Source of the DNA: Polyangium sp. 15x6
GTDB lineage: Bacteria > Myxococcota_A > Polyangia > Polyangiales > Polyangiaceae
DNA length: 64,000 nt
Direction: 5' to 3'
Assembly (NCBI RefSeq): GCF_029960785.1
Contig: NZ_JASBQE010000004.1
Coordinates: 124,001-188,000 of the forward strand
The notes under the pieces were generated by a model, which made no database searches, was not told the DNA's origin, and saw only the letters and a program-made list of their open reading frames with translations. The position numbers were made by a program, and so were the translations under genes. Shown here piece by piece: positions 42,543 to 52,097 of this stretch; the first letter of the stretch is position 1; each line of letters starts with the position of its first letter.

Positions 42543-44291
42543 ATGCCCACCCCGCATACGCGCCCCCTCATCCTCGCTCTCTTCTGCGCCATCCTCTCCT
42601 GTGGCGGCCGCACCGATCTCCCCCTCACGATCACCTCGGGCGACGATGAGCCCACAGCCTGCGTCCCTTTCGTGCCGGTCTCCTGCTACACCGGGCCAGC
42701 GGGCACCGAAAACGTGGGCATCTGCGCGAGCGGTCTTCAATCCTGCGACGAGCATGGGAAGCCTACCGGCGTCTGCATCGGGCAGACGACCCCCATGGTC
42801 GAGCAGTGCGACGCCGAAGGGCGCGACGAGGACTGCGACGGCCAGATCAATGAACCGGACGCCCACTGCTGCGGCGACGGCGTCCTCGCCTTCGGCGAAA
42901 CCTGCGACGACGGCAATGCCGATCCGACGGACGCCTGCACGCCGCTTTGCATGACGCCCTTCTGCGGCGATGGATTCCTCCAACGGGACCTCGGGGAAGA
43001 GTGCGATGGAGGCCCCTTGTGTTCGCCCTGGTGCAGGCACCGGAAGCTCGTGAGCTCGGGCGGCGGATTCACCTGCGCGGTCCTTTCGGATGAAAAAGCC
43101 CGCTGCTGGGGCAGCGCTTCGGATGGCGCGATCGGCAGCGAGGGGACCGAGAATCTGGGTGATGAACCCGGCGAGATGGGTCATCACCTGCGCGCCGTCG
43201 AGCTTGGGGAGGGGGCGCGGGTCGTCGAGGTGGTCACTGGCGGATCGTTCAGCTGCGCGTTGCTCCGCGATGGCCGTGTCAAATGCTGGGGCACCAAATC
43301 GCACGGCGTCCTCGGCCTTGGTCTCGGCAAAGCCGTGGGGAATGAGCCGGGCGACATGGGCGACGCGCTTCCCTTCGTGAATCTGGGGACCGGCGCGACG
43401 GTGAAATCCATCGCGGCGGGTAGCACGCACATCTGCGCACTGCTCGCGGACGGACGCGTCAAATGCTGGGGAGACGGGTTCCGTGGCGCGCTCGGCCTGG
43501 GTGACACGGAGGATCGCGGAGACGACCCGGCCGAGATGGGCGACGCGTTGCCGGCTGTCGACCTGGGTGCCAGCGCGGTCGTCCTCGCCATCAGCGCGGC
43601 CCAATATCACAGCTGCGCGCTGCTCACGTCTGGACACGTGAAATGCTGGGGGAGCGGTTCCCTGGGCCAGCTCGGAACCGGCAACAAAGAGACGCGGGGG
43701 GATGACCCCGGCGAGATGGGTGACGCGCTTCCTGCCATCGACCTCGGGAACGGCGCGAAGGCTCTGGCCGTTGCGGCCTGGGGCAACCACACCTGCGCGC
43801 TCCTCCACGATGGTCGTGTCAAATGCTGGGGCAGCGGCACCGACGGATCGACTGGGCAGGGGGATACCCTCCACAGGGGAGACGAGCCCGGGGAGATGGG
43901 CGACGCATTGCCAGCCGTGGACCTCGGAGTCGGCGCGACGGCGACCGCAATCTCAGGCGATTGCGTTCTCCTCGACGGCGGGCGCGTGAAGTGCTGGGGC
44001 TACAACGGGTATGGCACGCTTGGTCTCGGAGACACGAAGGCCCGTGGTGACGAGCCGGGGGAGATGGGCGATCACCTCCCATACGTCGATCTCGGTGCCG
44101 GCGCCGTGGCCGTAGCCGTCGTCCCACGCGGTTCCCACACGTGCGTGATCCTCCAGGAAGGTCGTATCAAGTGCTGGGGCGGAAATATACTTGGACAGCT
44201 CGGGCTCGGCGACCACGAGGACCGCGGTGACGAGCCCGGAGAGATGGGCGACGCGCTTCCCTTGGTGGATCTAGGTGCAAGCTTGTGGTGA
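42543..44291 (+). CDS. RCC1-repeat lipoprotein
   Basis: A 582-residue protein. The signal ends with ILSCGG. A Cys-rich myxobacterial stalk (about 40-165) contains EDCDGQINEPD and CGDGVL...GETCDDGN, the MopE-like and FGETCDDGN-type disulfide repeats. Seven RCC1 blades follow, each with CALLxDGRVKCWG and GEMGDALPxVDLG, about 55 residues apart, forming a surface beta-propeller. Trp and Gly signature residues are conserved in all units; the sixth lacks the usual first Cys context (SGDCVLLDGG). It lies directly upstream of the RHS gene inside the bracketed block. Confidence 0.88.
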   Translation: MPTPHTRPLILALFCAILSCGGRTDLPLTITSGDDEPTACVPFVPVSCYTGPAGTENVGICASGLQSCDEHGKPTGVCIGQTTPMVEQCDAEGRDEDCDGQINEPDAHCCGDGVLAFGETCDDGNADPTDACTPLCMTPFCGDGFLQRDLGEECDGGPLCSPWCRHRKLVSSGGGFTCAVLSDEKARCWGSASDGAIGSEGTENLGDEPGEMGHHLRAVELGEGARVVEVVTGGSFSCALLRDGRVKCWGTKSHGVLGLGLGKAVGNEPGDMGDALPFVNLGTGATVKSIAAGSTHICALLADGRVKCWGDGFRGALGLGDTEDRGDDPAEMGDALPAVDLGASAVVLAISAAQYHSCALLTSGHVKCWGSGSLGQLGTGNKETRGDDPGEMGDALPAIDLGNGAKALAVAAWGNHTCALLHDGRVKCWGSGTDGSTGQGDTLHRGDEPGEMGDALPAVDLGVGATATAISGDCVLLDGGRVKCWGYNGYGTLGLGDTKARGDEPGEMGDHLPYVDLGAGAVAVAVVPRGSHTCVILQEGRIKCWGGNILGQLGLGDHEDRGDEPGEMGDALPLVDLGASLW

Positions 44292-44443
44292 AGCCGTCTG
44301 CTCGCGAGAGCGTGGCAGCGTCGGCGCGAAGCGTCGGTTGAACTTATCCACTTCCAGCGGAGAGCAAGATTTGGCCATCCGTCCACATTGACCGATGTAA
44401 GCGACCGACTATCCCTGCGCGCCATGGTCGCCCCCCGCGTCTC

Positions 44444-47400
44444 ATGGCGTACTCCTGGAAAGCACATTCTCCCCTCTTGTTCTTTGTCGCGGCTGTATTG
44501 GCGACGGGCGCTTGCACGGGGCATGGCGAGCCCAGGCTCGAGGAAGCCCGCCTGGCCCAGGAGGGACCGAATGACCCGGGACCGACACCTGGCCCAACGC
44601 CGGATCCGAGCTGTCCCACGTCGGGACCGGCGTTCCCCGCGGACCTGACCTCGTCCACCGAGCCGTCCGACGCCGGCGCCATTGCGGGATCGTTCAGCGT
44701 TACGGCGACGGGGGACGCGCGATACGTATTGCCGCTCGAAGCCGCTCCTGGGCGCGCAGGGATGTCGCCCAGAATTGCGCTGGAGTACGACGGGTCCGGG
44801 GACGGGGCCGTGGGGTTCGGCATTTCATTGTCCGGATTTTCAAGGGTGACGCGTTGCCCGAAGAACCAGGCGGATGATGACGCGATCGCGCCGATTGCGT
44901 ACGACGACAAGGACCCGTTGTGCATCGATGGGCGGCGGCTCGTGAAGGTCGGCGAGGGCGCAGGCATCATCGAATATCGTACGATCCCCGAGTCCTTCAC
45001 GAAGATCCTCGCCTTCTTTCCGACGGGTTGGGATCCCGCGCTCGGACCGTCGAGCCTGCGCGCATACACGAAAGAGGGGCTCACGGTCGATTATGGAACG
45101 GCCGACGATAGCAAGGCAATTGCTTCGAATGGCGCGGTTCGGGCGTGGTGGGTGGCTCGATCGACGGATCGGAGCGGCAACTGGATCAAGTTCGCCTACC
45201 ACAACCATAAAAATGTGGAAGATCCGGCGCACCCCTATACGACCGAGATCTTGCCCGATCGAATCTCGTACACGGGGCACCCGAATTTGCCTCCCGCGCG
45301 CTCGGTGGTGTTCGTGTACAACGAGCGCCCGGCGTCGCTCGTGCGGACCACGTTCACTGGCGGGATGAAGCTGCGAACATCGCGGCTGCTCTCCAAGATC
45401 GAAATGCGGGCACCGCTCGATACGATCGTCCGGCAGTACGAGCTCGCCTATACGCCTAGCTCGACGACGGGTCGGAGCCTGCTCACCTCGCTGAAAGAAT
45501 GCACGGCGCAAGGCCTCTGCAAGCCGGCGACGCGGTTCGGATGGAACACGCCGCCAACCGGGTTCGACGATGTCCCGACGGAGCTCCCGGACCCCTTGTA
45601 CGAGAGCACTTCCGTGATCACCACGGATCTTGAAGGAGACGGGCTCGACGACGTGGTCATGGCCGAGGCTGAGCCGGACACCGGAGTGCCGGTCACGTAC
45701 TTCTACACAGCCAGCCCCTTCGCCGCTAAATTCAAGCGAGCGTTCTTCAGCGACATCGACGTGTACCCCACGCCGATCGTGGAGCGCGGCACCCCGATCG
45801 ACATCGACCACGACGGGCGGCTCGATCTGTTCCTGCACGACATGAACGGGAATGCGACGACGTGGAAGGTGCTCCGCGCGCAGGCCGATGGCACCTTCGA
45901 CCTTCATAATACCGGCGTCTCGCGGCCGTTCCCCGGTAGCCAACCCATCCCGACCGGCCTTCGGGGCCCCGAAGCCTCCGCGCACCTCGCGGACATGAAT
46001 GGCGATGGGATGGCGGACCTCGTCACGTGCACGAAGGCGCCGGTTCTCTACGCGTGGACATATCGCCCGTGGGCGCCCACGCCGGGGGGCTTCGCCGCAG
46101 CGACCGAGGTCATTTCGACGCTGGAGATCCAGCCCTGCAACTCGGATCTCTACACGGTCGACGTAGATGGAGACGGAAAGAGCGAGCTCGTCGTACCCCG
46201 CGTGGAGATCCAACCGGACGGCTCGCCGCAATTCATCAATGAGTACGATGCCGTCACGAGGCGGGGGCCCGGGAACTTCGCGGCCACAGCGCAAGACCTC
46301 CCCACCGTGCCGCCGGGAGGCGGAATGTTTTTCCTCGACGTGAACGGAGACGGCTTGCCCGATGCGATCCAAACGGGCTTCTCGGAGGCCCAGCCCCGGA
46401 CGTTCTTGAACACGGGCGCAGGGTATTTGCAAAGCGTGAGCGCGCTGCCGGGCGTCCTGCTCCCGTCGGATACATTCGCGCGGCTCGGAACGCCCATCGA
46501 TTTCGATGGCGATGGGCTGCAGGATTTGCTGATCCCGTTGAACCATTCCGCGGGCGGAGTGCCCCACTGGTCGGTGTTGCGGTCGCGCGGGGATGGGACG
46601 TTCGAGATCATCGATGTCGCGAGCAGCATTCCGTTCGACGCGCTCCTCACCCCGGATGGGGTCACCATCGCACATCCGTCCGGGGCGCGGGTAATGGAGG
46701 CGAACGGAGACGGGGCCAACGACGTTCTCCTCCCGATTGAGGAGAATTTTCACGTGTTCTTGAATCGCGCAGCGCACGTGGACACGCTCGCATCGGTGAC
46801 CGATGGAATGGCGCGCCACCAGCCCGGCGATCCGGATTTCGAGCCCGGCGTGGCGATCAAGTACGCGACGCTCGCGGATCCGAGCGTGTACGAGCGGGCG
46901 GAGGGCTGCGAGTACCCCGTGCGGTGCGTGGCGGGGCCCCGGCGGGTGGTCGCAGCGTACGAGGTGGATACGGCGGGGAAGGAACCGCGTCGCTACGAGC
47001 TGCATTACAAGGATGCGCGCTTCCATCGCCTCGGCCGTGGTTTCCTCGGCTTCGCCGAGCGGGTGGTGCGGGACGTGGCCAAGGATGCGGGGCGGATCGA
47101 GGTCTACGACAACAAGACGTACGATCCGAGTTTTCGCACCTTTCCCTTTGCCGGGCAGCCTACGCAGGTGATGCGGTGGGCGACGACGCGGAGGACGAAC
47201 GACGTCACGGTCGAGCTTTCGTTCAGCTCGATCATGCATCAATTGATGCCGTCGAGCGGGGGTACCAGTTATTTCACGATGCCGGTGTATCGCCGGGAGC
47301 GAGTGGAGCAGGGGGAGCTCCATCTGCTGGTCCTGGCTGCGGACTTCCAGGGGAGCTTCGAGGTCTATACCAAGGCCGCGTCTGGAGGGACCGCAGATAC

Positions 47401-50400
47401 GACGCGTCTCTCCGAGTCGATCCACATGCTCCTCGACACGGACGACTTCGGCAACGCGCTCGCGGAGAAGACGCTCGTCGCACGGGAGTTCAACCTCTTC
47501 AGCGGCACGCTCGAATCGCAGGCAGAAACGCTCGAGGAGGTGACGCGGACGTTCGAGAATGACACGGCGACATGGCAAATCGGACTCCTGGAGACCCAGG
47601 AGCATTGCAGCACGGCCGGTGGACGGACGCTTTGCCGTGCGGCGGCACGAACGTACGATGGAAGCGGTCGCCTGTCGGGGATGACCGTCAGTTCGCCCGG
47701 AGATCCAGACTCGAGGGTGGACGTTTCGTTCGGCCGGGATGTCTTCGGCAACATCACGAAGACCGTCGCTCGCGACGCGTTCGAGGGGCGACGTGCGACC
47801 TGTACAGCCTACGAGCCGGAAGGCATCTTTCCGTACGTGAGCGGTAACGCGAAGGGGCACCTGAGCTTCGCGAAGTTTCATCCGGGGTTCGGCGCTCCGC
47901 TCACGGTGATCGATCCGAATGGCCGCGCCACGCAATGGGCGCTCGATGGCTTCGGGCGGGTCGCGAAGGAGAAGAAACCGGGGGGAGTCGAGACGACGAC
48001 GACGATCCTGCGCAACGCGGCCAACGTGATCCGCGTGCGCACGACCACGCCGGGGTGGGGGGCTGAAGAGGTCGAGCTCGATCGCCTGGGGCGCCCGATC
48101 CGGCAATGGACTCGGGGGTACACGCTGGCCGGCGTGCTCGGCCCAAGAACGCTACACGAAATCACATACGACTCGCTCGGGGAACACGTCGAGCGTGTCC
48201 TCGTGCCCACGGCGGAGACGACGCCCGAGGCCAATCGGCATTACCACCGGTTCGAGCGCGACGGCCTCGGCCGCGTCACGAAGCACTTCTCTCCCTGGGG
48301 GGGCGTGACGAGGACGCAGCACGAGGGCTCGCAGGTGTGGAGCTTCGATGCGCGTGGAGGGCACACGGTCACGCAGGTGGACGGTCTCGGCCGCATCGTG
48401 AAGGTCCTCGACGCCAAGGACCAGGAAACGACGTATGGATACGGACCGTTCGGTGGGCTGTGGACGGTCACGGAGCCCGGCGAAAGCAATAACAGGACGA
48501 CGACCATGGAGCGTGACGCGTTCGGACGCGTTCGGACGCTCAACGAACCGGACCGCGGCACGACGGTGACGCGTTACAGCGGATTCGGCGAGTCCTGGTG
48601 GACGCAGGACGCGCTCGGGCGGGAGACACTCTCACAACGTGACGGCCTCGGGCGTGTGACGAGGCGCGTCGACGTCGACGGGGAGACGCTCTGGACGTGG
48701 GACACGGCGCAGAATGGGATCGGTGCGATTGACGAGGTCCAGAGCCCGAAGGGCCACACCAAGCGGTGGAGCTACGACGGGGCGGGGCGACCCATCGCGA
48801 CCGAACTCGGCATCGGTGTGGAGACGTTCACGATCGGATTCGATTACGACGCCCAGAGCCGACTCTCGAAGGTCACGTACCCCGAGGCGGCCGGGGTGTC
48901 GTTCGAAATTCAAAACGTGTGGGACGACGCGGGGCACCTCGTCAAGGTACGCGAGGTCGGCAGCGTCGTGGATACGTGGGCGATCACGAGCGTGGACGGC
49001 GCCGGCCGGATCACCGGGGAGGTCTTCGGCAATGGTGCCGAGACGACGCGGGTCTACGATGAATCCCGGGACCGGATCGCCTCGATCCGAACGACCACCG
49101 CGACAACGCTCCAGCAGCTCTCGTTCGGGTACGACGAGGTGCAAAATGTCACGCGGCGCGAAGATTCGCGGAACCTCGTCCCACAGATCGAGACGTTCCA
49201 GTACGACGAGCTTCAGCGCCTCTCGTGCGCGGCATTCGACGGGGAAGCTCCCTGCGCGCGGTCGTGGACGTATCACGCCAACGGCAACCTTCTGTCGTCG
49301 CCCGGCGCAGGCGCGTACGACTACGACCCCGCCCGCCCGCACGTGCTCTTAACCACGCAGCTCGGTGCGTACGTGCACGATGCGGTGGGCAATCAAATCG
49401 GGCGGCCGGACGCGACGGTCGAGTACACGGCCTTCGACTTGCCGAAGCGCCTGATCTTGGCCAATGGCGCCGGGGATGTGCTGTTCGACTATGACGGGGA
49501 CCAGCAAAGGATCCGGAAGACGGCCGGGGATCTCGTATCCGTCTACGTGAACGAGCTCTACGAGCGGGTGACGAACCTCGCCACGGGGGCTGTGGAGCAC
49601 CGTTACCACGTCAAGTCGGGCGAGCGGACGGTCGCCGTCGTGACGCGCTCCGGAGCCGCGACGACCCGGCGGTATTTGCACGTCGATCACCTCGGCTCCG
49701 TGGATGTCGTCTCGAACGAGATGGGGACGGAGGTCGATCGGCGGAGCTATGATCCGTTCGGCGCGCGGCGGAACCCGCAATGGGGAACGCCGCCCGCGGG
49801 GCCCTTCTCGTCGGAGACGTCGCTCGGGTTCACCGGGCACCTCGGGGATGAGGAGCTCGGGCTCGTGTTCATGCGCGGTCGCATGTACGACCCGAAGATC
49901 GGGCGGTTCCTCACGCCGGATCCGCTGGTCGCGAACGCGTACTCTGGCCAGAGCTGGAATCCGTTTTCGTATGTCGAGAACAATCCGCTTACGTTCACGG
50001 ATCCGAGCGGATTCAGACCGGAGGGCGCTGGGCGCCCCGACAAGCCGCCTACGGTCTGGATCATCGGACAGCCGCGCGCGACTCCGGTGACGCCCTTCCT
50101 CCTGCCGTCGATCGAGTCGGTCGCGTTACGAACGCCGTCGGATTTCGGCACGATCGGCACCACGACGGCCTTTCGCGCGGAGCCTGCGCCCGGGGGCGGA
50201 GAGCAGGACAGGAAGGACGGCTGGGACGTCGCCCTGGACGCGCTCGGCGGGTTCGCTTCGGAATGGGCGGAGGACATGACCGACACGGCGATCACCGGCG
50301 CGGCGATCCTCGCTGCCCCGAGCTTCTACTTCGCCTACAAGGGTTTCCAGCTCTGGACCGGCGTGATATCCACGGGCGTCGATGGCTACGAGGAGGGTGG

Positions 50401-50938
50401 CCTTGCAGGCGCAGCTAAGGCCCTGTTCGGGATGCTCAATCCGCTGCGGAGTGTGGGTGAGCTGAAGGACGCGGTCGATCGAGGAGATTATGGGGCGGCG
50501 GGGGCGCATGGGTATCACGCGATCAAGATGGTGGTGCAGACCGTTGCGGGCGGGGTGCTCGTGGGTGGAGCGCGGGGGCTCGCGAGGGGCGCAGCGGATA
50601 GTGCTCAGGCGCTCCGTCCGCGTCCCACCACGGTGGCGGCCCTCGAAACGCGCCAGGGGACGTTCACCGGAGTGAGTGGGTCAGCGCGGCCGTTGCACCG
50701 TAGGGTTCAGGATGCGCTTGACGCCATTCCTCAGTCCCAACGCTCGCCCTTCCATGGTCGTTGCGCTGAGCCTCAGTGCATTTCGGGAGCTCTCGAGGCT
50801 GGCGTCAATCCCGCTGGGGGTATCATGACGGCGGCTCGTGTGCGTGCGCCTGGAAATGCGAATCACGGAACTGCAATTCCGGCGTGTCCTAGCTGTGCGA
50901 AGCTTCAGGAGGCGTTCGGGATCAAGTCGGGGGAATAG
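44444..50938 (+). CDS. SpvB/TcdB-RHS polymorphic toxin with YwqJ-like deaminase C-terminus
   Basis: A 2,164-residue protein with an export signal ending TGAC. Order: Pro-rich linker; SpvB-type domain (GSFSVTATGDARYVLPL, AVGFGISLSGFSRVTRC); FG-GAP/VCBS-like units (DLEGDGLDDVVM, DIDHDGRLDLFLHD, DMNGDGMADLV); TcdB-like middle; YD/RHS repeats (about 1,080-1,760); RHS core at about 1,768-1,857 (YDPFGARRNP, GHLGDEELGLVFMRGRMYDP, FTDPSGF). After a hydrophobic, Gly-rich linker the last 85 residues have a deaminase zinc site: C2107-A-E2109 (HGRCAEPQC) and C2148-x2-C2151 (PACPSC). The RHS shell should encapsulate and release the toxin. The SUKH-3 gene 8 bases downstream is the expected immunity partner. 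Confidence 0.9.
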   Translation: MAYSWKAHSPLLFFVAAVLATGACTGHGEPRLEEARLAQEGPNDPGPTPGPTPDPSCPTSGPAFPADLTSSTEPSDAGAIAGSFSVTATGDARYVLPLEAAPGRAGMSPRIALEYDGSGDGAVGFGISLSGFSRVTRCPKNQADDDAIAPIAYDDKDPLCIDGRRLVKVGEGAGIIEYRTIPESFTKILAFFPTGWDPALGPSSLRAYTKEGLTVDYGTADDSKAIASNGAVRAWWVARSTDRSGNWIKFAYHNHKNVEDPAHPYTTEILPDRISYTGHPNLPPARSVVFVYNERPASLVRTTFTGGMKLRTSRLLSKIEMRAPLDTIVRQYELAYTPSSTTGRSLLTSLKECTAQGLCKPATRFGWNTPPTGFDDVPTELPDPLYESTSVITTDLEGDGLDDVVMAEAEPDTGVPVTYFYTASPFAAKFKRAFFSDIDVYPTPIVERGTPIDIDHDGRLDLFLHDMNGNATTWKVLRAQADGTFDLHNTGVSRPFPGSQPIPTGLRGPEASAHLADMNGDGMADLVTCTKAPVLYAWTYRPWAPTPGGFAAATEVISTLEIQPCNSDLYTVDVDGDGKSELVVPRVEIQPDGSPQFINEYDAVTRRGPGNFAATAQDLPTVPPGGGMFFLDVNGDGLPDAIQTGFSEAQPRTFLNTGAGYLQSVSALPGVLLPSDTFARLGTPIDFDGDGLQDLLIPLNHSAGGVPHWSVLRSRGDGTFEIIDVASSIPFDALLTPDGVTIAHPSGARVMEANGDGANDVLLPIEENFHVFLNRAAHVDTLASVTDGMARHQPGDPDFEPGVAIKYATLADPSVYERAEGCEYPVRCVAGPRRVVAAYEVDTAGKEPRRYELHYKDARFHRLGRGFLGFAERVVRDVAKDAGRIEVYDNKTYDPSFRTFPFAGQPTQVMRWATTRRTNDVTVELSFSSIMHQLMPSSGGTSYFTMPVYRRERVEQGELHLLVLAADFQGSFEVYTKAASGGTADTTRLSESIHMLLDTDDFGNALAEKTLVAREFNLFSGTLESQAETLEEVTRTFENDTATWQIGLLETQEHCSTAGGRTLCRAAARTYDGSGRLSGMTVSSPGDPDSRVDVSFGRDVFGNITKTVARDAFEGRRATCTAYEPEGIFPYVSGNAKGHLSFAKFHPGFGAPLTVIDPNGRATQWALDGFGRVAKEKKPGGVETTTTILRNAANVIRVRTTTPGWGAEEVELDRLGRPIRQWTRGYTLAGVLGPRTLHEITYDSLGEHVERVLVPTAETTPEANRHYHRFERDGLGRVTKHFSPWGGVTRTQHEGSQVWSFDARGGHTVTQVDGLGRIVKVLDAKDQETTYGYGPFGGLWTVTEPGESNNRTTTMERDAFGRVRTLNEPDRGTTVTRYSGFGESWWTQDALGRETLSQRDGLGRVTRRVDVDGETLWTWDTAQNGIGAIDEVQSPKGHTKRWSYDGAGRPIATELGIGVETFTIGFDYDAQSRLSKVTYPEAAGVSFEIQNVWDDAGHLVKVREVGSVVDTWAITSVDGAGRITGEVFGNGAETTRVYDESRDRIASIRTTTATTLQQLSFGYDEVQNVTRREDSRNLVPQIETFQYDELQRLSCAAFDGEAPCARSWTYHANGNLLSSPGAGAYDYDPARPHVLLTTQLGAYVHDAVGNQIGRPDATVEYTAFDLPKRLILANGAGDVLFDYDGDQQRIRKTAGDLVSVYVNELYERVTNLATGAVEHRYHVKSGERTVAVVTRSGAATTRRYLHVDHLGSVDVVSNEMGTEVDRRSYDPFGARRNPQWGTPPAGPFSSETSLGFTGHLGDEELGLVFMRGRMYDPKIGRFLTPDPLVANAYSGQSWNPFSYVENNPLTFTDPSGFRPEGAGRPDKPPTVWIIGQPRATPVTPFLLPSIESVALRTPSDFGTIGTTTAFRAEPAPGGGEQDRKDGWDVALDALGGFASEWAEDMTDTAITGAAILAAPSFYFAYKGFQLWTGVISTGVDGYEEGGLAGAAKALFGMLNPLRSVGELKDAVDRGDYGAAGAHGYHAIKMVVQTVAGGVLVGGARGLARGAADSAQALRPRPTTVAALETRQGTFTGVSGSARPLHRRVQDALDAIPQSQRSPFHGRCAEPQCISGALEAGVNPAGGIMTAARVRAPGNANHGTAIPACPSCAKLQEAFGIKSGE

Positions 50939-50946
50939 AGGGCGAT

Positions 50947-51411
50947 ATGGTCGAGTCTCTGGAATGGTCTGCAGAAACCGAAGCACGACTGATGGCCGCC
51001 GGATGGCACAAAGATCGCAAAGATACGCAGCGCGTTGCACAGTGGCGGCGGAAGCTGGAAAAACCAAACGGGTTTCGAATGTCGGTTGCGGCCGAAAAAG
51101 CTCTGGAGGAGTTTGGCGGTATTCGTGTGGACTGCCAAGGGCCCGGTCTCGAGTGCGCCCGGGGGGGCTTCGACTTGGACCCGGAGCTTGCGAGCGGCGA
51201 AGAGGACCGGTTCGGCGCCTTCCAGGATCCGGTGGGGAGTGATCTCTTCCCACTGGGCGAGGCATACAATGGTGAGGTGTTTCTCGCAATCGATGGCGTC
51301 GGCCGCGTCTATCTTCTCGGTGACAGGATTCAACTGGCTGGGGCCAATATCTATAGCGCGCTGGACTCCATCTTGGTGGGGCGCTTGCCGAGGGATATCG
51401 CTGGGGCATAG
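50947..51411 (+). CDS. SUKH-3 family immunity protein
   Basis: A 154-residue protein starting 8 bases after the RHS stop. The SUKH-3 pattern is clear: LMAAGWHKDRKD near the front, W-x-L helix (QWRRKLEK), AEKALEEFGGIRVDCQG, FDLDPELASG, LFPLGEAYNGEVFLAID and GRVYLLGDRIQLAG, then ALDSILVGRLP. SUKH-3 proteins are known partners of YwqJ-type deaminase toxins, which matches the C-terminus of the upstream RHS protein. It is expected to bind and neutralise the deaminase in the producer's cytosol. Codon use is more A/T-rich than flanking core genes. Confidence 0.87.
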   Translation: MVESLEWSAETEARLMAAGWHKDRKDTQRVAQWRRKLEKPNGFRMSVAAEKALEEFGGIRVDCQGPGLECARGGFDLDPELASGEEDRFGAFQDPVGSDLFPLGEAYNGEVFLAIDGVGRVYLLGDRIQLAGANIYSALDSILVGRLPRDIAGA

Positions 51412-51458
51412 CCTGTGTCATATGCGGCTTCACGGATGGCGGGTTTCCTTTGGGATGC

Positions 51459-51571
51459 TCCGGCCCATCCGCGAATGGGAGAGCACGAAGCCCAGCAAGG
51501 AAAAGGCGGGCAGCGAGGAGGCGCCCGCGGGTGCAGCGTCCGGCCCGACCACGAGCGAAGGCTGAGGTTCT
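51459..51571 (+). pseudogene. Orphan 3' fragment of a 41703-type gene (direct repeat copy 2)
   Basis: The segment encodes only ADALLRPVREW-like remnants (LRPIREWESTKPSKEKAG...) up to the same stop and TGAGGTTCT trailer as the gene at 41703-42461. Upstream of it there is no body for such a gene: the preceding 47 bases and the SUKH gene are unrelated. It is best read as the remnant of a second tandem copy left after insertion or recombination. Confidence 0.8.
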
Positions 51572-51597
51572 GGAGGCGCCGCGCTGGAGATTGGAAA

Positions 51598-52053
51598 ATG
51601 AATCACCGATATCCGGACGGCCTCGACTGCGCGTGGATCACCTCCGATCGAAATGGCAACATCGGCGCGTTCTTCACGGCGGGGGTCGGTCCGATCCCGA
51701 CGCATGCCCTCGACCAGGCCGCTCTCGCCGTTGAAGACATCGAGGAGCGGCTTTGGGATCTCCCGAGCACCTCATCCGGTCGACTCCTGGTGACCGTGAA
51801 GCGCCCTGATGACTTCATCGCCATGGCCGAGCGTGGGTTCTTCGTTTACGACTGGAGCGACGTCCATCGCGTGTCGCGTGACATGCTCCATGCGTACGAG
51901 GCGATGGCTGTCCCCCTTCGTCCCATCACGACCCGCGCGTTGCCCGAGGACCTTGCGGTGCTTTCGGTGCACCTGAGGTTGAGCGAGGTGGTCTTCGCTC
52001 ATGAACGGCTGGTGGATGTCCGCAAGTACCTTCCTTGTCGGGAGGTCGCATGA
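51598..52053 (+). CDS. Immunity-like protein of a myxobacterial paralogous family
   Basis: A 151-residue protein; the ATG at 51598 follows GGAGATTGG. It is soluble with no signal. It begins YPDGLDCAWITSDRNGNIGAFFTAGVGPIP, then has a GRLLVTVKRPDDF and a RGFFVYDWSDVHR segment, and ends LRLSEVVFAHERLVDVRKYL. I recall similar proteins as multicopy hypothetical genes near toxin loci in Sorangium-like genomes; an immunity or orphan-immunity role is inferred from position only. The stop overlaps the ATG of a 15-codon reading frame (ATGA at 52050-52053). Confidence 0.65.
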   Translation: MNHRYPDGLDCAWITSDRNGNIGAFFTAGVGPIPTHALDQAALAVEDIEERLWDLPSTSSGRLLVTVKRPDDFIAMAERGFFVYDWSDVHRVSRDMLHAYEAMAVPLRPITTRALPEDLAVLSVHLRLSEVVFAHERLVDVRKYLPCREVA

Positions 52054-52097
52054 AGCAATACTTCAAGCACGAGGCCGAGTCCGAACTCGGCGTGTGA
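52050..52097 (+). pseudogene. Truncated 15-codon reading frame
   Basis: An ATGA overlap couples this frame to the upstream gene. It reads MKQYFKHEAESELGV then stops. The start arrangement is that of a real second cistron, but nothing coding-like continues in any frame, so it is probably the stub of a deleted partner gene. Confidence 0.45.

Noticed and set aside
44840..48106. Minus-strand open frame of about 1,090 codons opposite the RHS gene
   Set aside because: Composition is Arg/His/Pro-biased without motifs; the plus strand carries SpvB and VCBS-like motifs throughout.
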